A stretch of 64,000 bases of DNA, from positions 2,952,501-3,016,500 of the forward strand of contig NZ_AZUR01000001.1 of the NCBI RefSeq assembly GCF_000527175.1. Reading direction: 5' to 3'. This DNA comes from Pseudogulbenkiania sp. MAI-1. Its GTDB lineage: Bacteria; Pseudomonadota; Gammaproteobacteria; Burkholderiales; Chromobacteriaceae. Shown here piece after piece: positions 9,072-17,515 of this stretch. The notes below the pieces were generated by a model. The model saw only the letters and a program-made list of their open reading frames with translations. It was not told where the DNA came from and searched no databases. Each line of letters starts with the position of its first letter. Position 1 is the first letter of the stretch. Made by a program: the position numbers and the translations under genes.

Positions 9072-9350
9072 TTAACGACGTCTGCCGTGCAGCAGGTCAT
9101 GCAGCCAGGCGAATATCGTCCCCACCAAGAACCCCCACACCATCAGAACCAAGAGCGGGTACAGGAACATCGAGAAGGTAAACGGCACCGGGGTGGCCAG
9201 TTTGTGGAAGTCGAGGCCGTGAAACAGTGCGTTGAGGAAATCGATTCCCTTTTCCGGCCATAGCCCGTAGAGAATGGCGCACACAAAATAGACGACAGCT
9301 ATGGCCAAGGCCAGAGCCAGGCCGGTTTTCCAAGGCTGGTTGTTGCTCAT
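9072..9350 (-). CDS. DUF5676-like small membrane protein
   Basis: A 92-residue protein with two membrane segments (GLALALAIAVVYFVCAILYG and FSMFLYPLLVLMVWGFLVGT) separated by WPEKGIDFLNALFHGLDFHK. This layout fits DUF5676, small membrane proteins commonly found in copper and silver resistance clusters. The function is unknown. The ATG at 9350 starts the conserved part; earlier in-frame codons pass through the remains of another gene. It follows that decayed segment and precedes the periplasmic gene at 8582-9031. Confidence 0.7.
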   Translation of the reverse strand: MSNNQPWKTGLALALAIAVVYFVCAILYGLWPEKGIDFLNALFHGLDFHKLATPVPFTFSMFLYPLLVLMVWGFLVGTIFAWLHDLLHGRRR

Positions 9351-9452
9351 GACCGTCTCCTTTTCCATCCCGAGGGATTGAACGCCGGCGCAAACCTTCA
9401 CTGCCGACGTTTTGCGTCAGGGAATGGACATCGCTCCGGCCCAAACCTTGGC

Positions 9453-9512
9453 CTAGGCGGCACCCATCACCACAAGACTGCTGATGGCAGTCAGAAATTG
9501 TCTGCGCTGCAT
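9453..9512 (-). pseudogene. Remnant of a Tat-type signal peptide, possibly an old multicopper oxidase
   Basis: A 19-codon frame reads MQRRQFLTAISSLVVMGAA and then meets a TAG stop. The RRQFL plus hydrophobic run is a twin-arginine signal, like the start of the intact multicopper oxidase at 19559 (SRRQFFSGAATAVV). After the stop, the same frame continues AKVWAGAMSIP before a second stop. I read this as the decayed 5' end of an exported metalloprotein gene whose body has been deleted. It could also be a chance leader peptide, since only 19 codons remain. Confidence 0.4.
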
Positions 9513-9515
9513 CAC

Positions 9516-9734
9516 TCACTCCTTGGCATCGCCACCCATCGGCCCCATTGGCCTCGACATCATGGATGTTTGCTGATGCATCTTCTGCATCATCATGTCC
9601 ATCATCTTCATGCGATCGTCCCTGCTGGATGGTTTGCCGGATTTGGCTTTGCCCTTAGCCGGGCAATCCGCCCCTGCATGCATCGGCTTCATCATGGCCA
9701 TCACATCGGTCATGGCCTGCATTTGCGCCTGCAT
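9516..9734 (-). CDS. Met-rich small protein, probably missing its signal peptide
   Basis: A 72-residue frame very rich in methionine (MQAQMQAMTDVMAMMKPMHA and MKMMDMMMQKMHQQTSMMSR), with one Cys and several Lys. Such Met-rich proteins in copper clusters are normally periplasmic Cu(I) binders. This one has no signal peptide from its first ATG. The frame stays open upstream without a start codon and reads PAVFTSQQLAAPTERQQ, which looks like the end of a signal peptide and the mature N-terminus. The upstream part overlaps the C-terminus of the 9761-10159 gene in another frame, so an N-terminal truncation or frameshift is likely. Confidence 0.5.
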   Translation of the reverse strand: MQAQMQAMTDVMAMMKPMHAGADCPAKGKAKSGKPSSRDDRMKMMDMMMQKMHQQTSMMSRPMGPMGGDAKE

Positions 9735-9760
9735 CGCCTGTTGACGCTCGGTAGGCGCTG

Positions 9761-10159
9761 CTAATTGTTGAGACGTAAAAACTGCAGGAAAGCTGGTGGC
9801 TGTGAAGGAGCGCGCAAGGGCTGGCCAACGAGGATTGGCGCGAGAGGGAGGGAGACGAGGAACAGGATAATGGGTAGAACAGTCACTGCCGCAGCATGGC
9901 CAAGGTCAAATGAGGGCAAGCTGCCTGATTGAGGCATAAAGGTAGTGGCCTGGACACAGGCCTGGACGCACACCTCATGATGCGGGGAGGCATCAGGACG
10001 AACGTTATGTTGCGCAACGGCAAGGCCGAGAGGATCGGCTCTACCTATTTCACTGGACAGACTCAAGCAGCCCTGGCTCGCACCCAGGACAAACGCAAAC
10101 ACCCACACCGCCAGAGCAAGGCGGCAAAGCAGGTTGAGGTGTTTGCCGAAGCTGTGCAC
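9761..10159 (-). CDS. Hypothetical exported or membrane protein at the head of the copper train
   Basis: A 132-residue protein with an N-terminal hydrophobic segment (LLCRLALAVWVFAFVLGASQ), a middle part with paired cysteines and His (SPHHEVCVQACVQA) and a C-terminal hydrophobic segment (AAVTVLPIILFLVSLPLAPI). It starts with GTG at 10159; the frame closes at a TGA 11 codons upstream, leaving no ATG. I do not recognise a named family, but the signal/Cys-His/C-terminal membrane pattern is common among small proteins of copper loci. It appears to be the first gene of the minus-strand train that includes the copper ATPase. Confidence 0.5.
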   Translation of the reverse strand: MHSFGKHLNLLCRLALAVWVFAFVLGASQGCLSLSSEIGRADPLGLAVAQHNVRPDASPHHEVCVQACVQATTFMPQSGSLPSFDLGHAAAVTVLPIILFLVSLPLAPILVGQPLRAPSQPPAFLQFLRLNN

Positions 10160-10387
10160 AACGAAGTACCTAAAAAAGCGATATTTTCAGTATAGCCAGC
10201 CCAATGTCGAGTGTTTCGATACAGGTCAAGCATGGGGCAAGCCGAGCGGATACCCAAATGGACTAATGGCATTCCATAAAGACTGAAAAATGGCGCTTGA
10301 GGGAAGGCATCGTGCACAGCCCTTACAGAGGCAGGCCCGCTCTCCCCTCTTGCCTTAACGCAACCTCAGCGCCATCCCGCCGGCACC
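10160..10387. other. Intergenic region between copper train and RND operon
   Basis: This 228-bp stretch separates the first gene of the copper ATPase train from the last gene of the RND operon, both on the minus strand. It should hold the promoter of the train, but I found no convincing -35/-10 pair with correct spacing and no CopR-type palindrome. Frames in it are short and lack family features. Confidence 0.5.
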
Positions 10388-10756
10388 TTACTTCAGCGTC
10401 AGGCGCACCTGCTCGGTGGCCTTGCCCGGCAGCGTAATCTTGACGATGGCCTTGGCCCCGGCGGCCGCCTTGGCCTTGGTCGTCAGCTTGTTGCCGCCGG
10501 CCGCCTCCAGCTTGGCCGTGGTCTTCTCCGTGCCGACCAGCAGCGTGACTTCGCCGCTGACGCCCTGGCTTGCGACCGGCTTGCCGCCGTGGTCGGTCAG
10601 GTAGACGGCCAGCTGGTCCGCTTCGGCGACCAGTTCGACGCGATGACCCGACTGGGCCTCGGCCATCACGCCGCCCTGTTGCGGCTTGAGTGCGCCGTCG
10701 GCGAAGGCGAGGCCGGTGGACAGCGCGAGCGAGGCGGCAATCAGCAGTTTTTTCAT
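10388..10756 (-). CDS. Small periplasmic protein ending the RND efflux operon
   Basis: A 122-residue protein with a signal peptide (MKKLLIAASLALSTGLAFAD). The mature part is a single small beta-rich domain (HRVELVAEADQLAVYLTDHG then GEVTLLVGTEKTTAKLEAAG) with no cysteine. Its VELVxxxDQLxVYLxD pattern also appears in the 15196-15723 protein of the same operon, so the two probably share a fold. The ATG at 10756 begins the signal peptide and has GGAAAA upstream. It follows the RND pump gene by 55 bp. A role in metal binding or pump assembly is inferred from position only. Confidence 0.65.
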   Translation of the reverse strand: MKKLLIAASLALSTGLAFADGALKPQQGGVMAEAQSGHRVELVAEADQLAVYLTDHGGKPVASQGVSGEVTLLVGTEKTTAKLEAAGGNKLTTKAKAAAGAKAIVKITLPGKATEQVRLTLK

Positions 10757-10811
10757 GGTGTTTTCCTTTCGGGGGCATGTGCCCCGGGCTGTCACCCGGG
10801 GCGGGTAAGAA

Positions 10812-13800
10812 TCAGTATGCTTCGCTGCTGTGCTCTTGCAGCAGCTGGCGCAGCGGTTTCTCGCCGAACAGCCAGAACATCAGCGGGGTCAGCAGCGTGT
10901 CGAGCAGGGTCGAGCTGACCAGCCCGCCGAAGATCACCACCGCCACCGGGTGCAGGATTTCCTTGCCCGGCGCGTCGGCGGCGAACAGCAGCGGCACCAG
11001 CGCCAGCGCGGCGGTCAGCGCGGTCATCAGCACCGGCGTGAGCCGTTCCAGCGAGCCGCGCACGATCAGGCGCTGGCCGAAGGTCTCGCCCTCGAACTTG
11101 CACAGGTTGATGTAGTGGCTGATCTTGAGGATGCCGTTGCGCGTGGCGATACCGGTCAGCGTGATGAAGCCGACCAGCGACGCCACCGACAGCGTGATGT
11201 CGGCCAGCCACATCGCGATCACGCTGCCGATCAGCGCCATCGGGATGTTGCCCATGATCATCGCGCTGAGCGTGACCGACTTGTAGCGGCTGTACAGCAC
11301 CATGAAGATCAGCGCCAGCGACACCAACGACAGCCCGGCGATCAGCCGGGTGGCCTGTTCCTGCGCCTGGAACTGTCCCTCCAGGCTGACGAAGTAACCC
11401 TCCGGCAGATGGCTGTCGGCCAGCACCTGGCGGATGTCGGCGATGATGCGCGCCATGTCCGAGCCGTCGGTGTTGGCGGCGATCACGATGCGCCGCCGGC
11501 CGTTCTCGCGGCCGATCTGGTTGGGACCGTCCGCCTCCTCGATGGTTGCCACCTGCGACAGCGGGATGCGCCCGTGCGGGGTGTCGATCAGGATGCCGGC
11601 CAGCCCCGGCGTATCGCGCGCGCTATCCGGCAGGCGCACCACCAGGTTGAAGCGCTTGTTGCCGTCGACGATCTGCGCCACGGTGTCGCCCTCGGTCAGT
11701 GTCTCCAGCGTCTTCAGCAAGGCGCCCGGCGACACGCCGTACTGTGCGGCCTGGTCGTAGTCGAGCCGGACCTTGATCTGCGGGATCAGCACCTGCTTCT
11801 CGATCTGCAGATCGGTCAGCCCGGGAATCTGCGCGAGCCGCTCGCGCAGGCTGGCGGCCTGGCCGCGCAGCGTGTCGAGGTCGTCGCCGTAGATCTTCAG
11901 CGCGATCTGGGCGCGCACGCCGGACAGCAGGTGGTCGAGCCGGTGCGAGATGGGCTGACCGACGGTGGCCACCGCCGGCAGCGGCGCCAGCCTGGCGCGG
12001 ATGTCGGCCATCACCGCCTCGCGCCCGCGCTCGGAGGGCCTGAGATCGACGTCCAGCTCGCTCGAATGCACCCCCTCGGCGTGTTCGTCAAGTTCGGCGC
12101 GGCCGGTGCGGCGGCCGACGCTCTTCACCTCCGGCACTTGCTGGATCAAGGCTTCCGCCAGGGCGCCGACGCGGTTCGCCTCGGCCAGCGAGGTGCCCGG
12201 GTTGAGCAGCAGCGACACCGTCAGCGTGCCCTCGTTGAAGGCTGGCAGGAAGGCGCGCGGGAACAGCGGCACGGTGGCGACCGTCGCCGCCAGCAGCACC
12301 ACGGCGGCGGCCAGGATGAGCTTGGCACGGCCGAACGAGGCTTCCAGCAGGCGCTTGTCCCAATGCTTGAGCCATAGCACCAGGCGCGAGTCGCCGTGCT
12401 CGATCTGCTTCATGCGCGGCAGCAGGAAGTAGCACATCACCGGGGTCACGGTCAGCGCCACCACCAGGCTCGACAGGATCGAGGTGATGTAGGCGACGCC
12501 GAGCGGCGCGAACAACCGGCCCTCGATGCCGGGCAGCGCGAACAGCGGCACGAACACCAGCACCACCACCATGGTGGCGACCACCACGCCGGAGCGCACC
12601 TCGTTGCACGCCGCCGCGATCACCTTGACGATGCCGGCCACGCCCTTGGGCTTGTTCTCCTTCAGTCGGCGCAGCACGTTCTCGACGTCGACCAGCGCGT
12701 CGTCCACCAGCTCGCCGATGGCGATCGCCAGGCCCCCCAGCGTCATCACGTTGATCGACAGCCCCATGCCCTTGAACACCAGCGCGGTGATCGCCAGCGA
12801 CAGCGGGATCGCGGTCAGCGAGATCAGGGTGGTGCGGACGTTCATCAGGAACAGGAACAGGATGATCGCCACCATGATCGCGCCGTCGCGCAGCGCTTCC
12901 TGGACGTTGTCGATCGACGCCTCGATGAAGTCGGCCTGGCGGAACGAGATTTCAGGCTTGGAAACGCCGGGCGGCAGAGTCTTCGACAGGCTAGCGAGCG
13001 CCTCCTCGACGTGTTCGGTCAATTTGACCGAATCGGCGTTGGGCTGCTTCTGCACGCTGACGATCACCGCCGGCTTGGCGCCGTAGCCGGCGTCGCCGCG
13101 CTTGAACGAGGCTGCAAACTTCACCTCGGCCAGTTGCTTCAACAGGATGGGCCGGCCATCGGCGAGCTTGACCGCGAGATTCTGCAGGTCCTCCAGGCGC
13201 GTGGTGCGCCCCAGGTTGCGGATCAGGTATTCGCGCGCGTTCTGCTCCAGGAAGCCGCCGCTGGTATTGCTCGAGAACGCCTTCAGCGCGGCGTCGAGCT
13301 CGTCGAAGCTGACGCCGAGCTGGCCCATCCGCGCGGTATCCGGCTCGACGCGGAACTGGCGCACCTCGCCGCCGATCGGGATCACCTGGGCCACGCCCGG
13401 AATCGACAACAGCCGCGGCCGCAGCACGAAGTCGGCGTACTCGCGCACCTGCATCGGGCTGACCTTGGCCGGGTCGGCCGGCAGCGCGATCAACATGATC
13501 TCGCCCATCACCGACGAGATCGGGCCCATATTGGGGCTGACGCCTTCCGGCAATTGCTCCTTGACCTCGGCCAGCCGCTCGGCCACCAGCTGGCGGTTGC
13601 GGTAGATGTCCGAGCCCCACTCGAACTCGGCGTAGAGGATGGAGAGCCCGATGCCGGATACCGAGCGCACCCGGGTCACGCCCGGCATGCCGTTCATCGC
13701 GGTTTCCAGCGGAAACGACACCAGTTGCTCGACTTCTTCCGGCGCCATGCCGCCGGCTTCGGTCATGATGGTGACGGTCGGCTTGTTCAGGTCGGGGAAC

Positions 13801-13913
13801 ACGTCCACCGGCATGTTCGCGGCGGTAAGCCCGCCGTACACCATCAGGATGGCGGCGAAGGCGAGCACGAACAGCCGGTTCCTGAGGCTGGTATTGACGA
13901 TCCAGCTAAACAT
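10812..13913 (-). CDS. HME-RND heavy-metal efflux pump, substrate unassigned
   Basis: A 1033-residue inner-membrane proton-driven pump of the CzcA/CusA type. It begins FSWIVNTSLRNRLFVLAFAA and shows the conserved PVDVFPDLNKPTVTIMTEAG porter start. The fourth-span motif reads AIGELVDDALVDVENVLRRL. This differs from the DFG..VDGAVVIVEN form of CzcA-like pumps and from the AIGAMVDAAVVMIENAHK form of the CusA encoded at 26807-29986. The three CusA methionine positions are not evident. I chose ATG 13913 because AAGGAAAA lies just upstream; a TTG seven codons earlier is also open. It forms a tripartite pump with the fusion protein and TolC homologue upstream. Confidence 0.88.
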   Translation of the reverse strand: MFSWIVNTSLRNRLFVLAFAAILMVYGGLTAANMPVDVFPDLNKPTVTIMTEAGGMAPEEVEQLVSFPLETAMNGMPGVTRVRSVSGIGLSILYAEFEWGSDIYRNRQLVAERLAEVKEQLPEGVSPNMGPISSVMGEIMLIALPADPAKVSPMQVREYADFVLRPRLLSIPGVAQVIPIGGEVRQFRVEPDTARMGQLGVSFDELDAALKAFSSNTSGGFLEQNAREYLIRNLGRTTRLEDLQNLAVKLADGRPILLKQLAEVKFAASFKRGDAGYGAKPAVIVSVQKQPNADSVKLTEHVEEALASLSKTLPPGVSKPEISFRQADFIEASIDNVQEALRDGAIMVAIILFLFLMNVRTTLISLTAIPLSLAITALVFKGMGLSINVMTLGGLAIAIGELVDDALVDVENVLRRLKENKPKGVAGIVKVIAAACNEVRSGVVVATMVVVLVFVPLFALPGIEGRLFAPLGVAYITSILSSLVVALTVTPVMCYFLLPRMKQIEHGDSRLVLWLKHWDKRLLEASFGRAKLILAAAVVLLAATVATVPLFPRAFLPAFNEGTLTVSLLLNPGTSLAEANRVGALAEALIQQVPEVKSVGRRTGRAELDEHAEGVHSSELDVDLRPSERGREAVMADIRARLAPLPAVATVGQPISHRLDHLLSGVRAQIALKIYGDDLDTLRGQAASLRERLAQIPGLTDLQIEKQVLIPQIKVRLDYDQAAQYGVSPGALLKTLETLTEGDTVAQIVDGNKRFNLVVRLPDSARDTPGLAGILIDTPHGRIPLSQVATIEEADGPNQIGRENGRRRIVIAANTDGSDMARIIADIRQVLADSHLPEGYFVSLEGQFQAQEQATRLIAGLSLVSLALIFMVLYSRYKSVTLSAMIMGNIPMALIGSVIAMWLADITLSVASLVGFITLTGIATRNGILKISHYINLCKFEGETFGQRLIVRGSLERLTPVLMTALTAALALVPLLFAADAPGKEILHPVAVVIFGGLVSSTLLDTLLTPLMFWLFGEKPLRQLLQEHSSEAY

Positions 13914-14074
13914 TTGATTCTTTTCCTTTCCCAAGGAGCCGCTACGAACGTTGCGAGCCAGCCGGGATCAAGGCGGACGGAGCGCAGGAACCGGAATGGA
14001 CACGCAGTCCATGAGGATTCCAAGCGCCGCCCAACGCGGAGACCGGATGGCGCAGCCGGTGGCAGCGGCTCCGT

Positions 14075-15169
14075 TTAGCGGATCTGGTTGATCAGCGTGG
14101 CCCCTTGGCTCACCACCCGTACGCCCGGCTTCAGCCCCGTCGCCACCACGTTGGCGCCGTCGAGCGGCGTCACCCGCACCGGCATGCCGCGGAACACTTC
14201 CGCCCGCTCGTGCACCCAGACGATGCTCTCGTTGGCGGCATTCCGGACCACGCTCGCCGCCGGCAGCGGCACGCCCTGGACCGTGTCGCGGGTCTGCGCG
14301 ATCACCTTGACCGCCTGGCCGAGCGCCAGCGGAGTCGCGCCGGCCTGCTGCAGTCGGAACAGCACCGGCAGCGCGCCATCGCGCAAGGCGCTGGCGCCGC
14401 CGACGAAGGCCAGCGGCGTCTGGGTGCCGGCGAGGCTGGCACCGGTCAGCGCGGCGACGAGCCCGGCATCGTAGGCCTGGGCCTCGATCATCAGCCGCGC
14501 CGGGTCGACGATCTCGAACAGCACGTCGCGCGCCTCGACCACCTGGCCGCTCACCACGCTGGCCTGGGCGATCACGCCGCTCACCGGCGCGCGCAGCGCC
14601 TCGCGGCCGGTGGCCGCGCCGAGCGCCGCCGCACGCTGGCGCAGGCCGGCCAGCTCGGCTTCCTGCGCTTCGATTTCCTTCTTGGCCACCGTGCCGGACA
14701 GCTCCCGCAGGCGGGCCAGCTGTTTCTCGGCAAGCCGGGCCTTGGCTCGGAGATCGGCCAGTTCCGCGCTCTGGCTGGCGCGTTCGACGCTCGTCACCGC
14801 CGGCACCACGTAACCCAGCACCTGACCCTTGACGACCTTCATGCCGGCGACCGGCAGCCCCTTCGGTCCGCCCTCGATGCGGCCGGACTGGATCGCCTGC
14901 ACGCGCCCGCCGGCGTTCGGGTCCATCACCACGTGGCCGTTGAGCTCGACGGTGCGCGGCACGGCTTTTTCCTCGCCGACCACGGTGCGGATGGCCAGCC
15001 GTCGCTGCACGTCCTTGGGCACGAACACGCTGCCATCCGGCAGCCGTTGCGGTTGGTTGGAGGCGATGGCGGCGGCCGGATTGGCCACGCCGTGATCTTC
15101 GCCGCCGTGGGCGAGTGCCTGGCCGAGCCAGAGCGCCAGCAGGCAAGCGAGGAGTTTGTGCGTTTTCAT
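14075..15169 (-). CDS. RND efflux periplasmic adaptor (CzcB-like)
   Basis: A 364-residue membrane fusion protein. A signal peptide (MKTHKLLACLLALWLGQALA) is followed at once by HGGEDHG, then a lipoyl/barrel-sandwich domain (VVMDPNAGGRVQAIQSGRIE and GREALRAPVSGVIAQASVVS) interrupted by a coiled hairpin rich in Ala, Glu and Leu, and a C-terminal barrel. It links the inner-membrane pump at 10812-13913 to the outer-membrane channel at 15720-16925. The long upstream frame to 15811 is antisense to nothing real but crosses two genes, so the ATG at 15169 (AAGGAAAAACAGAAC upstream) is the start. Confidence 0.87.
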   Translation of the reverse strand: MKTHKLLACLLALWLGQALAHGGEDHGVANPAAAIASNQPQRLPDGSVFVPKDVQRRLAIRTVVGEEKAVPRTVELNGHVVMDPNAGGRVQAIQSGRIEGGPKGLPVAGMKVVKGQVLGYVVPAVTSVERASQSAELADLRAKARLAEKQLARLRELSGTVAKKEIEAQEAELAGLRQRAAALGAATGREALRAPVSGVIAQASVVSGQVVEARDVLFEIVDPARLMIEAQAYDAGLVAALTGASLAGTQTPLAFVGGASALRDGALPVLFRLQQAGATPLALGQAVKVIAQTRDTVQGVPLPAASVVRNAANESIVWVHERAEVFRGMPVRVTPLDGANVVATGLKPGVRVVSQGATLINQIR

Positions 15170-15195
15170 GTTCTGTTTTTCCTTTGTCCCGGCGG

Positions 15196-15723
15196 TCAGG
15201 CGGAGCGGCGTGGGGTACGGCGCTTGAGCAGCAGCGACACGCCGCCCAGGGCGGCCAGGGCGCCGCCGACCCACCACCACATCGTCCCCACCCCCTTGGC
15301 GCGGACTTCTGCGGCCGGCTTGGCCGGCTCGGCCACCACCAGCGTGGTCTCGATCAGGTCGGCGTCCGGGCCGGCCTGGACGGTGAAGACCAGGGGGTAC
15401 TGCCCCGGCTTGGCGAACTGCGGCGCCTTGGCGCGATAGCTGCCGTCCCCGGCCGCTTGCGCGACGGCTTTCCAACTGCCGCTTTCGATTTCCACCGTGG
15501 CGCCGCTCACCGGCTCGTTGCTGGCGTAGCGGTCGAGATAGACGGTGAGCTGGTCGCCCGTCGGCGTGACGACCAGTTCGAACAGCTCGGTGTGAGCCTC
15601 GGCCCGCGGCGCCACGTTGGCCGACAGTGCCGGCTTGGCGCCGTCGCCGTGATCTTCGCCGCCGTGGGCGAAGGCCAAGGCCGGGGTGAACAACAGGGTG
15701 AACAGCAGGGTGTGGCGGGTCAT
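15196..15723 (-). CDS. Periplasmic metal-efflux accessory protein with C-terminal anchor
   Basis: A 175-residue protein: signal peptide ending ALAFA, then the mature N-terminus HGGEDHGDG, a beta-sandwich-like domain (ELVVTPTGDQLTVYLDRYAS and VSGATVEIESGSWKAVAQAA), and a C-terminal membrane segment (WWWVGGALAALGGVSLLLKR). The HGGEDHG start is identical to that of the neighbouring adaptor protein, suggesting a shared metal-binding or sorting feature. It overlaps the stop of the TolC-like gene by 4 bases (ATGA), so the two are co-translated. I do not know a named function for this family, which is often found in Czc-type operons. Confidence 0.7.
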   Translation of the reverse strand: MTRHTLLFTLLFTPALAFAHGGEDHGDGAKPALSANVAPRAEAHTELFELVVTPTGDQLTVYLDRYASNEPVSGATVEIESGSWKAVAQAAGDGSYRAKAPQFAKPGQYPLVFTVQAGPDADLIETTLVVAEPAKPAAEVRAKGVGTMWWWVGGALAALGGVSLLLKRRTPRRSA

Positions 15724-16925
15724 GGCAGGGCTCCCACGGCCTGGTTGTAACGGGAAACGGCGCGCGCCGCCTCGGCGCGGGCGCGGGTCGCCTGGAGGCG
15801 GGCATCGGCAAGCTCGGTCTCGGCGCGGATCAGCGCGGGCAGGTCGAGTTGACCGGCCTTGAACGCCTTGTCCACCCAGGCGAAGCTCTGCTCCGCCAGT
15901 TGCAAGCGTTCCTGCTGCAGCACGACATTTTCCCGGCTCTGCTCGAGCTCGGCCCGGCTCGCCGCCACGTCGGCGATCAGCTTGCGCTGGGCGGTATCGC
16001 GTGCGAGCTGAGCCTCGATCAGTTCGGTGTTGGCGGCGGTGATGCGCGGCTGATTGCGCGCGGAGGACGCGAACGGAATCATGATCCCGATGCTGGCGGT
16101 GTTCTGATAGGCCTCGTCGCTGCTGCCGCGCGCGCGCGTCACGGTGAACGTCAGCTCCGGATTGTTGCGGGTGTCGCCCGCCGCTTGGTGTAGCTTGGCT
16201 TGCGCCGCCGAGGCCTTGGCGGCCAGCTCCTGCAGTTGCGGGTGCCGCTCCGGGGCGATGTCCCCGGCCGGGATTTCGTCCTGGTCCGGCACGGGCGCGC
16301 CGCGTGACAAGGCGGCGAACTGGGCTTGGGCGCGGGTCAGTGCCGCCTGGGCGCGCAGCCGCTCGCTCTTGGCCTGGCTCACCGCACCGCGTGCCAGGTT
16401 CAGGTCGAGCGGCGCCAGATCGCCCGCCTTGACCCGGCGTGCGACGTCGGCCTCAAGCCGGCTGGCCTCCTTGAGCTTGAGTTCGGCGGCGTCCAGCTCG
16501 GTCTGGGCGAGACGGACCTCCCACCACGCTTCGCGCAGTTCGCCCGCCAGCTGCCAGCGCTGCTGCGCCAAGCCTTGCATGCTGGCGTCGCGCTCGCCTT
16601 GGGCCACGGCTGCGGCACGGTCGCGCTGGCCCCACAGCCACAGCGGCACGCCGACTTCGGCCTCCCACTCGCGCGCGCCGGTGTTGCGGTCGATCTGGTC
16701 GCTGCCACCGGTTAGCGTCAGTGTGGGCGGATCCGGCAGCCAGGCACGGGCGGCGGCGTCTTGCGCGTCGAATTGCGCAGCGCGTGCGGATTGGGTCGGC
16801 TGATAAGCTGCCCAGGCATGATCGAGGGCGTCCTTGAGCGTGGCGGCGGACAGCGGGGCGGACAAGCCCAGCCAGAGCGCGGCCACACCCAACGCCCCCC
16901 GGTAAAACGGAGAGGGGTAAGGCAT
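15720..16925 (-). CDS. TolC-family outer-membrane channel (CzcC-like)
   Basis: A 401-residue outer-membrane efflux protein with an N-terminal signal peptide (ALGVAALWLGLSAPLSAATL). The body has two repeats of long amphipathic helices rich in Ala, Glu, Arg and Gln (for example RAQAALTRAQAQFAALSRG), as in TolC and CzcC. It would be the exit duct for the pump encoded downstream at 10812-13913. It is the first large gene of the operon, with a 101-bp gap from the small CzcI-like gene upstream, and overlaps the next gene by 4 bases. Confidence 0.85.
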   Translation of the reverse strand: MPYPSPFYRGALGVAALWLGLSAPLSAATLKDALDHAWAAYQPTQSARAAQFDAQDAAARAWLPDPPTLTLTGGSDQIDRNTGAREWEAEVGVPLWLWGQRDRAAAVAQGERDASMQGLAQQRWQLAGELREAWWEVRLAQTELDAAELKLKEASRLEADVARRVKAGDLAPLDLNLARGAVSQAKSERLRAQAALTRAQAQFAALSRGAPVPDQDEIPAGDIAPERHPQLQELAAKASAAQAKLHQAAGDTRNNPELTFTVTRARGSSDEAYQNTASIGIMIPFASSARNQPRITAANTELIEAQLARDTAQRKLIADVAASRAELEQSRENVVLQQERLQLAEQSFAWVDKAFKAGQLDLPALIRAETELADARLQATRARAEAARAVSRYNQAVGALP

Positions 16926-17026
16926 GATGACCTCATCGAAATGGACAATGGCGATGCGTCACAGAGACGCGGACCGGCGCGATGAGGGCAGGAAAGTGAA
17001 AAACGGGACTGCGTCAGCGCGCCGGA

Positions 17027-17389
17027 TCAGGCGCGCGTTTTGGGCGGATGCTCGGGCGGGGCCGGGGCATGGTCATTCGGGAAATGTTCGTCGCCACAGC
17101 TCCAGACGGCAGATGACGGCACGGCGGGGGGGTGACGGAAAGGGAGTGACGGCACATCCTTGACGAAGCTGCACGGCTTGCAGCCATCCAGCTTCAGTAC
17201 ATCGTTGACCTCGTGGGTGTGCTGCTCGGCAGTGCCGAAAATGCTGCGGTGTTCATGGATGCTCACCTGTTCGGCCACAACTGGGGCGTGGCCACGCGCT
17301 TCTTCCAGCTGCGCCAAGCCCGCCATGGCCGCATTGAACGGCAGGGCGAAGGCCAGTAGCAGGAGAAGGAGGCAGCGCAGCAATTTCAT
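17027..17389 (-). CDS. CzcI-like small exported Cys/His protein
   Basis: A 120-residue protein with a leucine-rich signal peptide (MKLLRCLLLLLLAFALPFNA) and a mature part containing His-rich SIHEHRSIFGTAEQHTHEV, the CKPC pair and a proline-rich tail. In Cupriavidus, small exported CzcI proteins precede czcCBA and modulate its expression; this gene has the same place and size. A paralogue with the same MKLLR..LLL..ALPF leader precedes the second RND operon (32820-33194). The function here is inferred from position and composition. Confidence 0.6.
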   Translation of the reverse strand: MKLLRCLLLLLLAFALPFNAAMAGLAQLEEARGHAPVVAEQVSIHEHRSIFGTAEQHTHEVNDVLKLDGCKPCSFVKDVPSLPFRHPPAVPSSAVWSCGDEHFPNDHAPAPPEHPPKTRA

Positions 17390-17466
17390 GGGACGTATTG
17401 TAGCGGGCTTGGTGGCCGTAGCAAAAGGGCACTGAGGAATAAGAACACTATACCTTGGTCGAATAC

Positions 17467-17490
17467 AAAAAAAGCGGCCTTGCGACCGCT
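17467..17490 (-). terminator. Rho-independent terminator of the 17516-17767 gene
   Basis: On the minus strand a stem AGCGG..CGCAAG..CCGCT is followed directly by seven T residues (A-run at 17467-17473 on the plus strand). It lies 26 bp after the stop of the small periplasmic gene and separates it from the RND operon. Confidence 0.8.
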
Positions 17491-17515
17491 CGACGTTTCA
17501 GCAGGGGCTGCTGTC

